Of a stretch of 64,000 nt of DNA, positions 1 to 7,868 are shown in pieces (the stretch's first letter is position 1; every line of letters begins with the position of its first letter). The notes below the pieces were generated by a model. That model ran no database searches. It was not told the DNA's origin and saw nothing but the letters and a program-made list of their open reading frames with translations. The translations under genes were made by a program, and so were the position numbers. Source of the stretch: CAZPBN01 sp964584935. Lineage in GTDB: Bacteria; Acidobacteriota; Aminicenantia; Aminicenantales; Aminicenantaceae. The DNA lies in NCBI GenBank assembly GCA_964584935.1, contig CAZPBN010000002.1, positions 100,002-164,001 on the forward strand, written 5' to 3'.

Positions 1-1
1 A

Positions 2-241
2 GAAAAAGGTCATCAACTGGACAAAGATTTGGAAAATATTCCAGTGGGGAGCAGTGTCATTGCTGTTGCTGATGCTTATGACAAATTAAAATATAAAACT
101 TCGCCCTCTCAAAGAATAGGCAATATAAGGTCGATTGAGGATATTGAAAACTTGTCAGGACGCACTTTTCACATTTCTGTTGTCGAAGCACTCAAAAAGA
201 TAGATGCACAAGAAAATAACGGAAAAGAGTTTATTCATTAA
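2..241 (+). CDS. C-terminal end of an HD-GYP-like domain protein (partial)
   Basis: Only the last 79 codons are present; the frame is open to the window edge, so the gene begins upstream. The segment IPVGSSVIAVADAYDKL matches the part of HD-GYP/HD domains that follows the G-x-G-Y-P region, where families of this type read E-I-P-x-G-x-R-I-L-x-V-A-D-x-[FY]-D. Such domains are usually cyclic-di-GMP phosphodiesterases or HD hydrolases. The metal-binding His/Asp residues lie outside the window, so activity cannot be judged. The tail after residue 45 is short and ends in KEFIH. Family assignment is moderately sure; the specific function is inference. Confidence 0.6.
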   Translation, partial: EKGHQLDKDLENIPVGSSVIAVADAYDKLKYKTSPSQRIGNIRSIEDIENLSGRTFHISVVEALKKIDAQENNGKEFIH

Positions 242-344
242 CAACACTAAGAAAGACCTTCGGGGAAAGATTTTTGTTAATGAGGGAATAATGAAAACAA
301 TCATTTCCAGGATTGAAGTGGAATAAAAAAGCTATAGATATTGC

Positions 345-1247
345 TTATTTCTTTATGATGACTTTTAAAGCTTGGGGAAGAACATTGAATTCAAATTTTG
401 TTCTTTCTCCAAAATACTCTCCATTGTACTGGACAGAGAGAGACTTTCCATAGGTGATGACTTTCTTTGCCTTATAGTGTCTCCGGTTTTTTTGATATAG
501 ACCCATATATATGAAAGGGAAACCAAGAAGAAATTTTAAACTGCTTATTTCAAAAAAGGATACATCCAGATATCCATCATCCAATTCAGCTTTAGGCGCA
601 ATTTTCCAATTGTATCCGTAATATTTGCTTTTTCCAATAATGCAATCCAAAACATACAATTCAAGTATTTTTTTTTTGAATGTTCTTCCCCTATCATCTT
701 TTCCATTATATAATTCTATTTTTAGTAATTCTTTGTTCATATTGGTAAGAATGCGTGATGCAAAAAGATGTCCCAGAAGTCCTGGAATGTTGTGTTGTAA
801 TTTTTTTTTTGTGATTTTTGCCGTCGCCCCGATGCTGGCAAAAACAGCAGCGGTTCCTTCGATATCCATCAAATCAATTGTTTTTTCTTTGCCAGTTTTT
901 ATTATTTTAACTGCTTTTTTTATATTTTTTGGAATACGGAGAGACCTTCGAAAGGCATTACCGCTTCCAAAAGGAACAATGCCAAATTGGATATCTTTTT
1001 GTCTTCTAGAACAGATAATTCCCTGGATCACATCAACAATGGTTCCGTCTCCACCAATGGCAATGATTTTATCATTTTTTTTGGCTTCTTTTCGGACGAT
1101 TCCAGAAGTGTGTTCTTTATTCCCGTGGCTGTAGAGTAAAATACCAGGGATATTGCGCCGAATAATATGGCTGAGTCTTTTTTTTCTCAACCATTTTCTA
1201 TTTGCTGCCTCGGGATTAACGATACTAATTATATTTTCTTTTCCCAA
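345..1247 (-). CDS. Diacylglycerol kinase / lipid kinase family protein
   Basis: This 300-residue protein belongs to the DAGK catalytic (YegS/LcbK-like) family, which phosphorylates lipid hydroxyls such as diacylglycerol at the membrane. The nucleotide-binding motif IGGDGT lies near residues 64-69 and the family's second glycine motif appears as PFGSGNAFRR near 92-101. The length is typical (about 290-310). The start codon is TTG, supported by AAGGAAT about eight bases upstream. It lies 101 bp downstream of the VTT-domain gene on the same strand and may share its transcript. Substrate cannot be read from sequence: phosphatidylglycerol, diacylglycerol and sphingoid lipids are all possible for the family. 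Confidence 0.85.
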   Translation of the reverse strand: MGKENIISIVNPEAANRKWLRKKRLSHIIRRNIPGILLYSHGNKEHTSGIVRKEAKKNDKIIAIGGDGTIVDVIQGIICSRRQKDIQFGIVPFGSGNAFRRSLRIPKNIKKAVKIIKTGKEKTIDLMDIEGTAAVFASIGATAKITKKKLQHNIPGLLGHLFASRILTNMNKELLKIELYNGKDDRGRTFKKKILELYVLDCIIGKSKYYGYNWKIAPKAELDDGYLDVSFFEISSLKFLLGFPFIYMGLYQKNRRHYKAKKVITYGKSLSVQYNGEYFGERTKFEFNVLPQALKVIIKK

Positions 1248-1348
1248 ATTTATTCCTTTTGAAAAAGAAACTCACTTTTCATTTTGCCAGAAAAAAAGAA
1301 ATCTGGCAACACTAAGTGTAGGGAAGTTCCGCTAAATTCATATAGTTC

Positions 1349-2017
1349 TCATATTTGGGATTTCAAGTCGCCTTCAATTTTATTGTTTTTATTTTTTTTA
1401 AAGAATAATCTCAAAAATGGAATATTGACGGATACCAATAATGCAAATAGGACAATTAACATCCAGTTTGAAAGTATAATGGAATGTCCTATTATGGATA
1501 AGATTAAAAATCTTGGAATTCGAGAAAGAAAAATCGCAAAAAGATATTTTAACAGGGGATAATGGGCTATAACAACCAAAAAACGGAACGGATAAAAAGG
1601 AACCGGGGTGAAACCGGCAATAACAAGAGCAGGAAAAGGAGCTTTATTGAAAAGACTGATTATTTTAGATACAGACTTCCTTTGGCTGAATTTCCTGTAT
1701 AAGTTTGTATCTGTCACGAACTTAACAACAGAGTAATTGATTGATTCTGTAAGAATTGTGGCGATTCCAGCAATGAGGGCAACCATTATGGGAGCATAGA
1801 ATTTGCTGAAATACAGAATAACAGGTTCATGGGGAACAATAGCGATTAGAAACTCTGCGGGAAAGCTGTAGAAAAAGAGAACGAGAAGACTTTTGCTGCG
1901 TTGAAACGATTTCAAACTGAACCATATCACAAGCAAAACAACAATAAAGAGGATTTCAAAAATGAAGATGAATGTTTTTAATTTTGGTGAATATTTCTTT
2001 TGTCTGCCTATAACCAT
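1349..2017 (-). CDS. VTT/SNARE-associated (DedA-like) membrane protein
   Basis: A 222-residue polytopic membrane protein with about five hydrophobic segments. The block F-T-P-V-P-F-Y-P-F-R followed by a hydrophobic helix and SRIPRF resembles the conserved re-entrant region of the VTT domain (TMEM41/TVP38/DedA relatives), which are lipid scramblases or undecaprenyl-phosphate flippases where tested. The acidic and arginine residues typical of canonical DedA proteins are not all visible, so it is better called VTT-like than DedA. It follows the 90-residue gene by 13 bp, indicating an operon, and precedes a lipid kinase, consistent with a lipid-related role (inference). Confidence 0.65.
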   Translation of the reverse strand: MVIGRQKKYSPKLKTFIFIFEILFIVVLLVIWFSLKSFQRSKSLLVLFFYSFPAEFLIAIVPHEPVILYFSKFYAPIMVALIAGIATILTESINYSVVKFVTDTNLYRKFSQRKSVSKIISLFNKAPFPALVIAGFTPVPFYPFRFLVVIAHYPLLKYLFAIFLSRIPRFLILSIIGHSIILSNWMLIVLFALLVSVNIPFLRLFFKKNKNNKIEGDLKSQI

Positions 2018-2030
2018 TTATTTTTTATCA

Positions 2031-2303
2031 TCAGGCTTCATCAGGATATTTGAGCAGAAAATATACTAATGGAAATAATAAAAAATCTGAATCTCTTAAA
2101 AATCTTTTTTTCCATTGTGAGTGTTCTGAATCAAAAAATTTTAGATCAGAAATCAATATGTCTCCCTTTTCCCAGCGTTCATAAAAATTCTCCGGAAAGT
2201 CATCTTTATCCTCAACAACTTTTATTTTAAAATCATTCCCGAACAAAATAAGTGCGATTGTTGAGATTAATAAGATAAAGAAAAAGGTCTTAATTGATTT
2301 CAT
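2031..2303 (-). CDS. Small membrane-anchored hypothetical protein
   Basis: This 90-residue protein is not recognised. It has a lysine-flanked hydrophobic stretch at residues 5-24 that could be a signal anchor, followed by an acidic soluble segment (KVVEDKDDFPENFYERWEKG) and a second mildly hydrophobic patch near the C-terminus (FLLFPLVYFLL). It is the first gene of the minus-strand unit leading to the VTT protein 13 bp downstream. A GGGAG ribosome-binding site precedes the ATG. The tight spacing is the best argument that it is expressed; a role with the VTT protein is inference. Confidence 0.55.
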   Translation of the reverse strand: MKSIKTFFFILLISTIALILFGNDFKIKVVEDKDDFPENFYERWEKGDILISDLKFFDSEHSQWKKRFLRDSDFLLFPLVYFLLKYPDEA

Positions 2304-2433
2304 TAGATACTCCCTGAATTCATTCTAAAGATAATCATGAGAAAATTACATTATAGGAAAATATAATCAAATTCAATAGATTTGTTGAATGAAGTTCCAA
2401 AATTTTTAAGTTCTCTTTTAAAGATCAGAGGCA

Positions 2434-2613
2434 TTAAATAATGAGAGGGATGGCACGGTTCTTTGAAATCCTTTCTACGAAGTTCGATGCAGTCAGGTGA
2501 GCTAATTCGTAAGCCCGCGGATTTTTCCCGCGCCTGTAAGATCTGATTCCCGCATGAAGCTTTGTTTCTTTATTGTGCCATTTTTTCGTAAAATCTCTGA
2601 CTTTATTTCCGGC
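2434..2613 (-). pseudogene. Possible gene relic: open frame without a start, in a GC-richer island
   Basis: The 552-bp gap 2304-2855 holds no complete gene. Within it, the minus strand is open for 59 codons from just after a TGA to a TAA, ending in RISKNRAIPLII. It has no ATG, GTG or TTG with a ribosome-binding site. The island is visibly richer in G+C than its flanks and uses varied codons (CGC, GGG, CCG, CTG) unlike the surrounding A/T spacer, which suggests former coding sequence, perhaps acquired. The same bases contain the short inverted repeat CCGCGG-N5-CCCGCG, so a structured RNA is an alternative. No family was recognised. Confidence 0.25.
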
Positions 2614-2705
2614 TCAGGTGTTCACAGTCAGTTAAGAGATAAAATATGAGACATTAAAAAATTCTGTTAAAAGAAAATAGGATTGGTAATATCAAAGGGA
2701 ATAAA

Positions 2706-2722
2706 TGTAAAGAAAATTTACA
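2706..2722. promoter_or_regulatory. Inverted repeat upstream of the sigma54 promoter (possible activator site)
   Basis: TGTAAA-N5-TTTACA is a perfect 6-5-6 inverted repeat lying about 75-90 bp upstream of the sigma54 promoter at 2794. That is a common position for an enhancer bound by an NtrC-type activator. A single copy in AT-rich DNA is weak evidence. Confidence 0.3.
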
Positions 2723-2793
2723 AAATTGTTTGAATTATTTATAATATACACATGATATTTCAAAATATAAGGGAAGTGTCTCCTAATAAAGAT

Positions 2794-2810
2794 TGGCATA
2801 TTGTTTGCTT
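2794..2810 (+). promoter_or_regulatory. Sigma54 (-24/-12) promoter of the SBP-kinase-regulator operon
   Basis: TTGGCATATTGTTTGCTT carries the invariant GG (2795-2796) and GC (2807-2808) exactly ten bases apart, and matches the consensus TGGCAC-N5-TTGCW except for the sixth base. Transcription would begin near 2820, 36 bp before the ATG. The third gene of the operon encodes a sigma54 activator, so autoregulation is likely. Two more sites of nearly the same sequence occur at 8740 and 29630. Confidence 0.75.
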
Positions 2811-2855
2811 AAATAAGATGTGTAGACAATTAGACAATATCGGAAGTGAATCATA

Positions 2856-4448
2856 ATGAACCATTTTTTGCTTAAAAAAGGAATTTTATTTGTCCTGTTG
2901 ATAACCGGATTGTTATTGCTTAGCTATCACAATATCCATAGCCTTGAGAATCCTAAATACAAGGGAACTTTCCGGATAAAATCCTTTTCCAAGGAATTTA
3001 CCGGAGAGCTCGATCCTATTGATCCTGATTCTTACATTTTCATTTCCGAACAGTTATTCGATGGATTGGTTCGTCTTGATAGGAATTATAATATTGTTCC
3101 TTCTTTAGCTGAATACTGGAAGATTTCTCGAGACGGGAAAAAGTATATTTTTTACTTAAGAAAGGGAGTCAATTTTCACAATGGTCATGAACTGTCTGCC
3201 TCTGATGTTAAATATTCTCTTGAAAGGATACTGGATAAAAAAATGAATTCTCCTTATTTTCAGTTTTTTTTGCATAAGGTAGAGGGAGGTTATGAATTTT
3301 ATGAAGGCAAAGCCAAGCATGTTTCGGGATTTCGGGTTTTAGATAAACACACGTTTGAGATCGATTGGACAAAACCGTTTGTTTCTGCTTTGTATCTTTT
3401 GAGTATGCATTTCTGTAAAATACTTCCAAAAGCTCCCCTTCAAAAGCAGGGGAAAAGATTTTTTTATAAGCCATCTGGTACAGGGCCTTTTCAATTCGAT
3501 TATTGGCTGAGAACTCCGAAGTTAAAGATAGTCGGAGTTCGCTTGAAAAGGAATAATAGTTATTTTAAAGGGAAACCTTATCTCAATGCTGTTGAATTCA
3601 GCCCCAACTTTTCGATTGATCATTTCATAAATGGAGAAATCGAATTAACGCCGGTCGTTTCTGAAAGATTAGACAGGCCATCTTATAACATTGTTCATGG
3701 CAGCTCACTGAAACCTGTTTTCATTGGCATGAGCTGTCATATTTATCCGTTGAATATTCGGGAGATAAGAAAAGCTGTTTCCTATGTTATTCATAAAGAA
3801 AACCTTGTGAGTGCCGCTTCTGATGTGAGATATTCATATGAAATAACAAATAATTTCATTCCTTCCAGATTACCAGGATTTTTTCCAAAAGACGAACAGA
3901 ATGATTACAATATTGAAAAAGCCAGGCAGATATTTAATGAAAGAGGATTATTGAGTGAAAAAAAATTTCCTGTTCTGACTTTGTTTATAGAGCTGCCAAA
4001 AAATGAACTTAAATTCAATCTGTTTAAAGAATTGAAAAAACAACTGGAAGTCCTCGGGATCAAATTAAAGTTAAGATTTTATAATTCAACTGAAGATATC
4101 AGGCGGTCTGAAAGCCCTTACCTGGTATTGCTGGGCAGGTTAATGAATATTCCAGAACCGGAGGATATTATCAAACCTCTTTTCTATTCAAAATCCGTTT
4201 TCAATGTATTTGGATATTTGAATCCTGAACTTGACATTTTATTAAAAAAAGCAGAAATTGAGAGAAGTTGGACCAAAAAAATACACTATTTTCGTAAAAT
4301 AGAGGACATTCTATATTTTGATGTTCCTGCTATTCCTGCTTACTACCAGAGGAATAGAATTGCTGTTCAACCCTGGGTGAAAGGGATTGAAATTCCAGCT
4401 ATGGGCATATATTATCTTGAGGCAAGAAAAATATGGATGGATAATTAA
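2856..4448 (+). CDS. Extracellular solute-binding protein, family 5 (peptide/Ni type)
   Basis: The 530-residue protein has an N-terminal signal peptide (hydrophobic core about residues 9-24) and the fold signatures of ABC family 5 binding proteins of the OppA/DppA type: an early ...EQLFDGLVRLDRNYNIVPSL region, then W-x-x-S-x-D-G-K-x-Y-x-F-x-L-R-x-G-V-x-F-H-N-G near 90-110. These proteins bind peptides, nickel or other small solutes in the periplasm. No ABC permease or ATPase genes are adjacent. Instead it is followed 15 bp later by a sensor kinase and then its regulator, so it may present a ligand to the kinase rather than, or as well as, feeding a transporter (inference). Confidence 0.85.
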   Translation: MNHFLLKKGILFVLLITGLLLLSYHNIHSLENPKYKGTFRIKSFSKEFTGELDPIDPDSYIFISEQLFDGLVRLDRNYNIVPSLAEYWKISRDGKKYIFYLRKGVNFHNGHELSASDVKYSLERILDKKMNSPYFQFFLHKVEGGYEFYEGKAKHVSGFRVLDKHTFEIDWTKPFVSALYLLSMHFCKILPKAPLQKQGKRFFYKPSGTGPFQFDYWLRTPKLKIVGVRLKRNNSYFKGKPYLNAVEFSPNFSIDHFINGEIELTPVVSERLDRPSYNIVHGSSLKPVFIGMSCHIYPLNIREIRKAVSYVIHKENLVSAASDVRYSYEITNNFIPSRLPGFFPKDEQNDYNIEKARQIFNERGLLSEKKFPVLTLFIELPKNELKFNLFKELKKQLEVLGIKLKLRFYNSTEDIRRSESPYLVLLGRLMNIPEPEDIIKPLFYSKSVFNVFGYLNPELDILLKKAEIERSWTKKIHYFRKIEDILYFDVPAIPAYYQRNRIAVQPWVKGIEIPAMGIYYLEARKIWMDN

Positions 4449-4463
4449 TAATAATTAATTGTT

Positions 4464-5909
4464 ATGTCAATAAAAACAAGATTTATTATTGTCGTCATAG
4501 GTCTTTTAACATTCCTAGTGGGTTCTATTCTTTTTATTGTTGGAAAGAGAGAAGAACAGGCAAGTTTTGAGGAACAAAAAGATAAAGGAGTGATCATTGC
4601 TAACTATATTGCTCTAGAGAATATTGAGCCTCTTGTTTTTTGGGATAATGAGGGCGTTGAAGACAATATAGAAAAATTGATAGATAATAATCTTATTTAT
4701 GTGGCTCTGTTTGATCGTAATAGTGAACTATTTGCCTCCACTCAGTTTGTCAAGGAGAATAAGTCTATAAACAAATCCAATTTCGCAAATACAAGAGACA
4801 GTGTGGAAAAAAATTTTTTCAAAGTAAAAAAATTGACAGATAGAAAAAGCGGTAGGACTTTTAATATTCTTGAAATAGAAACTCCTATTTTTACAGAAGG
4901 ATCTCAAAGAAGATGGGGTTCTGTGAAAATTGGGATTTCATTGGAAGGGATGTTTAAAGAGATTCGCAATACTCGATTGATGCTGATTTTTATTGGATGT
5001 ATCGGAATTTTAATTGGAATTGTTGGAGCTGTTATTCTTGCAAATAGAATAACCAATCCATTAAATCGGCTTGTTGAAGCCACTATAAAAGTATCCAAAG
5101 GTGATTTTTCTCAGGAAATTGATATATCTTCCCAGGATGAAGTTGGAAATCTTGCTCAAAGTTTTAATGAGATGAGTCGCCGTTTGCAAATTGCCCGGCA
5201 GAAGATGGAAGCGGCAAACAGGAAGCTTATTCAGGCTGAGAAATTGGCATCAATTGGGCGGATTTCTGCAGGGATTGCTCATGAAATAAGGAATCCTTTG
5301 ACTTCAGTTAAGCTTAATATACAAAAAATTATCCAGAGTGAGCAACTGGGAGAGATTGAAAAAGAGCATCTAAACATAGCCCAGCAAGGAATCAGTCAGA
5401 TAGAAAAATTTGTAAAGGAGCTTCTCAATTTCACCCGGGTGTCTGTGTTGAACAAGGACTTGTTTTCAACAAAAGAAATAGTGGAAGAAGCCATAAAAAC
5501 AATAATCCATTCTTTTGAATTAAAAAATATTCATCTAATTAAAGAACTCCAGGAAAATTTGCCTTCTGTCAAAGTGGACGGGGACAAAATTAAACAGGTG
5601 ATCATAAACATTTTGAGAAATGCGATCGAAGCCGTCAATAACAACGGAAAAATTGGAATTATCCTTTCCAAAGACCTTGAAAAAAAGGGAATTCGTATTA
5701 AAATATTTGATGATGGACCAGGAATTCCAGAAAAAGAAAAAGAACTGATTTTTGAACCTTTTTATACTTCAAAATCGTCTGGAATTGGGATGGGATTGGC
5801 TAATGCGAAAAAAGTCATAAATCAGCATATGGGAAGTATTGAAGTGAAAGATTTTAATGATAAAGGGACTTTATTTGAGATTTTTATCCCCTATGAGGAG
5901 GAAAGATGA
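4464..5909 (+). CDS. Membrane sensor histidine kinase
   Basis: Domain order in 481 residues: TM1 (about 8-26), a roughly 140-residue extracytoplasmic sensor, TM2 (about 172-193), HAMP (about 194-246), a short coiled coil, HisKA with the phospho-acceptor His273 in A-G-I-A-H-E-I-R-N-P-L, and an HATPase_c domain with N box (ILRNAIEAV), G1 (DDGPGIP) and G2 (GIGMGLA). This is the NtrB/AtoS/ZraS type that pairs with sigma54 activators. It lies 15 bp after the binding-protein gene, and its stop overlaps the ATG of the response regulator (ATGA), so the three are one operon. The ligand is unknown; the co-transcribed peptide-binding protein is the natural candidate co-sensor. Confidence 0.9.
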   Translation: MSIKTRFIIVVIGLLTFLVGSILFIVGKREEQASFEEQKDKGVIIANYIALENIEPLVFWDNEGVEDNIEKLIDNNLIYVALFDRNSELFASTQFVKENKSINKSNFANTRDSVEKNFFKVKKLTDRKSGRTFNILEIETPIFTEGSQRRWGSVKIGISLEGMFKEIRNTRLMLIFIGCIGILIGIVGAVILANRITNPLNRLVEATIKVSKGDFSQEIDISSQDEVGNLAQSFNEMSRRLQIARQKMEAANRKLIQAEKLASIGRISAGIAHEIRNPLTSVKLNIQKIIQSEQLGEIEKEHLNIAQQGISQIEKFVKELLNFTRVSVLNKDLFSTKEIVEEAIKTIIHSFELKNIHLIKELQENLPSVKVDGDKIKQVIINILRNAIEAVNNNGKIGIILSKDLEKKGIRIKIFDDGPGIPEKEKELIFEPFYTSKSSGIGMGLANAKKVINQHMGSIEVKDFNDKGTLFEIFIPYEEER

Positions 5910-7258
5910 GATCAGTATTAATTGTTGATGATGATCCTTTGATAAGAAAGACTCTTAATTCTCATCTTTCCAATAAAAAGCTGGATGTGATTCTTGTTGA
6001 AGATGGGGAATCAGCTCTCCAGGAATTTGAGAGAAATAAGCCGGAATTGATTATTCTTGATATACGGCTTCCGGATATCAATGGACTCGAAGTTCTTAGG
6101 AGAATTAAAGAAAAAGATAGTAATACTTCTGTTATTATTATGACCGCATATGATGATATGAAAACCACAGTTGAAGCTATAAAGCAGGGAGCTTTCGAAT
6201 ACTTGGTAAAACCACTCGACAACGTGGAGCTTGATTTGACTATCGAAAATGCCTTTCAGATGAAGAACTTGGAAAACAAACTGAGTTATCTTGTTAAGGA
6301 AAAGGAAAAAGAATACACAATGGATAACATTATTGGTCGGTCTCCTAAGATGAGGGAAGTGTTTAAATTGATAGGATCGGTTGCAGGAACAAGAACCAAT
6401 GTCCTTATTCAGGGAGATAGCGGAACAGGTAAAGAATTAGTGGCAAAAGCAATACATTATAATAGTCCTTTTAAAGAAGAACCTTTCATAGTGATCAATT
6501 GCTCCGCAATTTCTGATACATTATTAGAAAGTGAGCTGTTTGGACATGTGAAAGGAGCTTTTACCGATGCTGTATGCGAAACAAAAGGAAAGTTTGAGAT
6601 AGCTGGAAAAGGAACACTGTTTCTTGACGAAATTGGAGATGTGTCGCAAAATCTTCAGTCTAAATTACTCAGAGTCAGTGAGACCAGGGATTTTATGAAA
6701 GTTGGAGGAGAAAAAGTTTTGGAGACAGAAGCGCGGATAATAGCTGCCACAAATCATAATTTGAAGTCTCTGGTTGATAAAAACCGATTCAGGGAAGATC
6801 TTTATTACCGATTAAAAGTTGTTGAGATCATGTTGCCTCCATTAAGAGAAAGAAGAGAAGATATTCCAGATTTGGTTGTCTATCTTCTGGAAAAAATAAA
6901 CAAAGAACTGAGAAAAAATGTAAGGAAAGTTCCTCCTGATGTGATGAAATATTTAAAGAACCTTCCTTGGGAGGGAAATGTGAGAGAGTTAGAAAATGCT
7001 TTAACCCGGGCGGTTATCATGGCAAAGGGAGATGTGATTCTGAAAGAGAACCTTCCTATTCAATCCAGAGAAGTAAATTTGTATCCAAAGGAGACTGTTT
7101 CCTTACAAGAAGTTGAGAAGAGATATATCAATCATATTTTAAAAATTGTCAAATTCAATAAAACCAAAGCAAGTCAAATATTGAAGATAAGCAGACCTAC
7201 ACTAGATAAAAAAATTAAAGAATATGAGCTGGATGATTTAGAAGAACATAAAAAATAA
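5906..7258 (+). CDS. NtrC-family sigma54-dependent response regulator
   Basis: 450 residues with a receiver domain (phospho-acceptor Asp52 in LIILDIRLPD, conserved DDD near 8-10 and Lys in VKPL), an AAA+ sigma54-interaction domain, and a Fis-type helix-turn-helix at the C-terminus (KTKASQILKISRPTLDKKI). Walker A is GDSGTGKE (170-177), Walker B is TLFLDEI, and the sigma54-contacting loop is GAFTDA (217-222), a common variant of GAFTGA. The arginine-finger region FREDLYYRL is intact, so it should be a working activator. It overlaps the kinase gene by 4 bp. Its likely targets include the sigma54 promoters at 2794, 8740 and 29630 (inference from shared sequence). Confidence 0.92.
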   Translation: MRSVLIVDDDPLIRKTLNSHLSNKKLDVILVEDGESALQEFERNKPELIILDIRLPDINGLEVLRRIKEKDSNTSVIIMTAYDDMKTTVEAIKQGAFEYLVKPLDNVELDLTIENAFQMKNLENKLSYLVKEKEKEYTMDNIIGRSPKMREVFKLIGSVAGTRTNVLIQGDSGTGKELVAKAIHYNSPFKEEPFIVINCSAISDTLLESELFGHVKGAFTDAVCETKGKFEIAGKGTLFLDEIGDVSQNLQSKLLRVSETRDFMKVGGEKVLETEARIIAATNHNLKSLVDKNRFREDLYYRLKVVEIMLPPLRERREDIPDLVVYLLEKINKELRKNVRKVPPDVMKYLKNLPWEGNVRELENALTRAVIMAKGDVILKENLPIQSREVNLYPKETVSLQEVEKRYINHILKIVKFNKTKASQILKISRPTLDKKIKEYELDDLEEHKK

Positions 7259-7357
7259 ACAGTAAGAGTTCCTATATCAGATGGGAGATGAAAAGAAGAA
7301 TGTCCTGTCAAAAAGTAAGAGATTTAGACCTTTTGCCTTTCGGAAACAAGCTTTGAC

Positions 7358-7388
7358 TTGACAAAGACTCAATAAATTGATTTATTAT
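7358..7388 (+). promoter_or_regulatory. Sigma70-type promoter of the aromatic biosynthesis unit
   Basis: TTGACA at 7358-7363 is a perfect -35 element. A -10 element follows after 17 bp as TTTATT (7381-7386), or after 19 bp as TATTAT (7383-7388). Transcription would start near 7393-7396, about 20 bases before the better-supported leader-peptide start at 7416. Confidence 0.55.
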
Positions 7389-7415
7389 AAAGCGACTATG
7401 AGCAAGGCAGAGAAT

Positions 7416-7469
7416 ATGAGTGAAAATACGGCAGCTGCCTTCTATTTCTACTTTTATTTTGGGCGTTAA
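7416..7469 (+). CDS. Phe/Tyr-rich leader peptide (attenuator control peptide)
   Basis: This short frame encodes MSENTAAAFYFYFYFGR and stops at TAA 7467-7469. Its C-terminal part alternates four Phe and three Tyr codons without interruption (7440-7460). The ATG at 7416 has AAGG eight bases upstream. An in-frame ATG at 7398 would add six residues but has no ribosome-binding site. The next genes, 90 bp downstream, are chorismate mutase and prephenate dehydrogenase, which lead to Phe and Tyr. A run of the pathway's end-product codons just before the first gene is the hallmark of transcription-attenuation leaders such as pheL. It was identified by reading the spacer; no homologue is claimed. Confidence 0.75.
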   Translation: MSENTAAAFYFYFYFGR

Positions 7470-7500
7470 GCCCAAGAAAAAAACAACCCCCCTATTTTTT
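7452..7500 (+). promoter_or_regulatory. Attenuator hairpin region after the leader peptide
   Basis: TTGGGC (7459-7464) and GCCCAA (7470-7475) pair around a GTTAA loop. The stem extends imperfectly outward between the T-rich Phe/Tyr codons (7452-7458) and the A-run 7477-7483. A ribosome stalled on those codons would disrupt it. A CCCCCC-TA-TTTTTT stretch follows (7489-7500), but I cannot identify a GC-rich stem immediately before the T-run, so the exact terminator/antiterminator pair is unresolved. Confidence 0.5.
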
Positions 7501-7557
7501 ATCTTAAAAAGAATTATTCAACAGAAGTCTCTTTAAATTGAAAAAAGGAGTATAAAT

Positions 7558-7815
7558 ATGGACATTGATAGAATAAGAAAAAAAATAGATGAGGTTGATT
7601 ATGAAATATTGAAACTCATCAATGAGAGGATTGAACTGGGTTTACAAACAAGAAAGTTTAAATCCTTCATCTATGATGAAAAAAGAGAAAAACAGGTTTT
7701 GATGCAAATAAAGAAGCATTCCAGAAGTTTTGGTTTTATTCAGGAAAGTTTTGTTGAGGAATTTTTTAAAGTAGTTATCAAGGAATGCAGAAAGGTTCAG
7801 AACCGGAAAAATTAG
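7558..7815 (+). CDS. aroQ: Chorismate mutase, AroQ type
   Basis: The 85-residue all-helical protein converts chorismate to prephenate, the branch point to Phe and Tyr. The family pattern is clear: an N-terminal helix I-x-x-I-R-x-K-I-D-E-V-D-Y-E-I-L-x-L-[IL]-N-x-R, then residues 38-50 with F-I-Y-D-x-x-R-E, and a final helix with F-x-x-V-I-x-E-C-R. The first helix carries the conserved catalytic Arg/Lys pair. The length fits a stand-alone AroQ domain. A GGAG site precedes the ATG. It is first in a two-gene unit with the dehydrogenase 53 bp downstream, and lies behind a Phe/Tyr leader peptide. Confidence 0.88.
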   Translation: MDIDRIRKKIDEVDYEILKLINERIELGLQTRKFKSFIYDEKREKQVLMQIKKHSRSFGFIQESFVEEFFKVVIKECRKVQNRKN

Positions 7816-7868
7816 GTAGAAATTGGATTTGCCCAAAGCACAGTTTGTTGTGAAAAGGAGGTTTTTCA

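Noticed and set aside
625..1134. 169-codon plus-strand frame opposite the lipid kinase
   Set aside because: It is antisense to a gene with clear DAGK motifs, and its sequence is low-complexity Phe/Ile/Ser typical of reverse-strand reading in AT-rich DNA.
2451..2466. TGGCACGGTTCTTTGA as a fourth sigma54 promoter
   Set aside because: The -24 part is perfect, but no GC follows at the required ten-base distance.
7430..7439. GGCAGCTGCC palindrome in the leader region
   Set aside because: It is explained by Ala codons of the leader peptide; it may take part in the attenuator fold but gives no separate feature.
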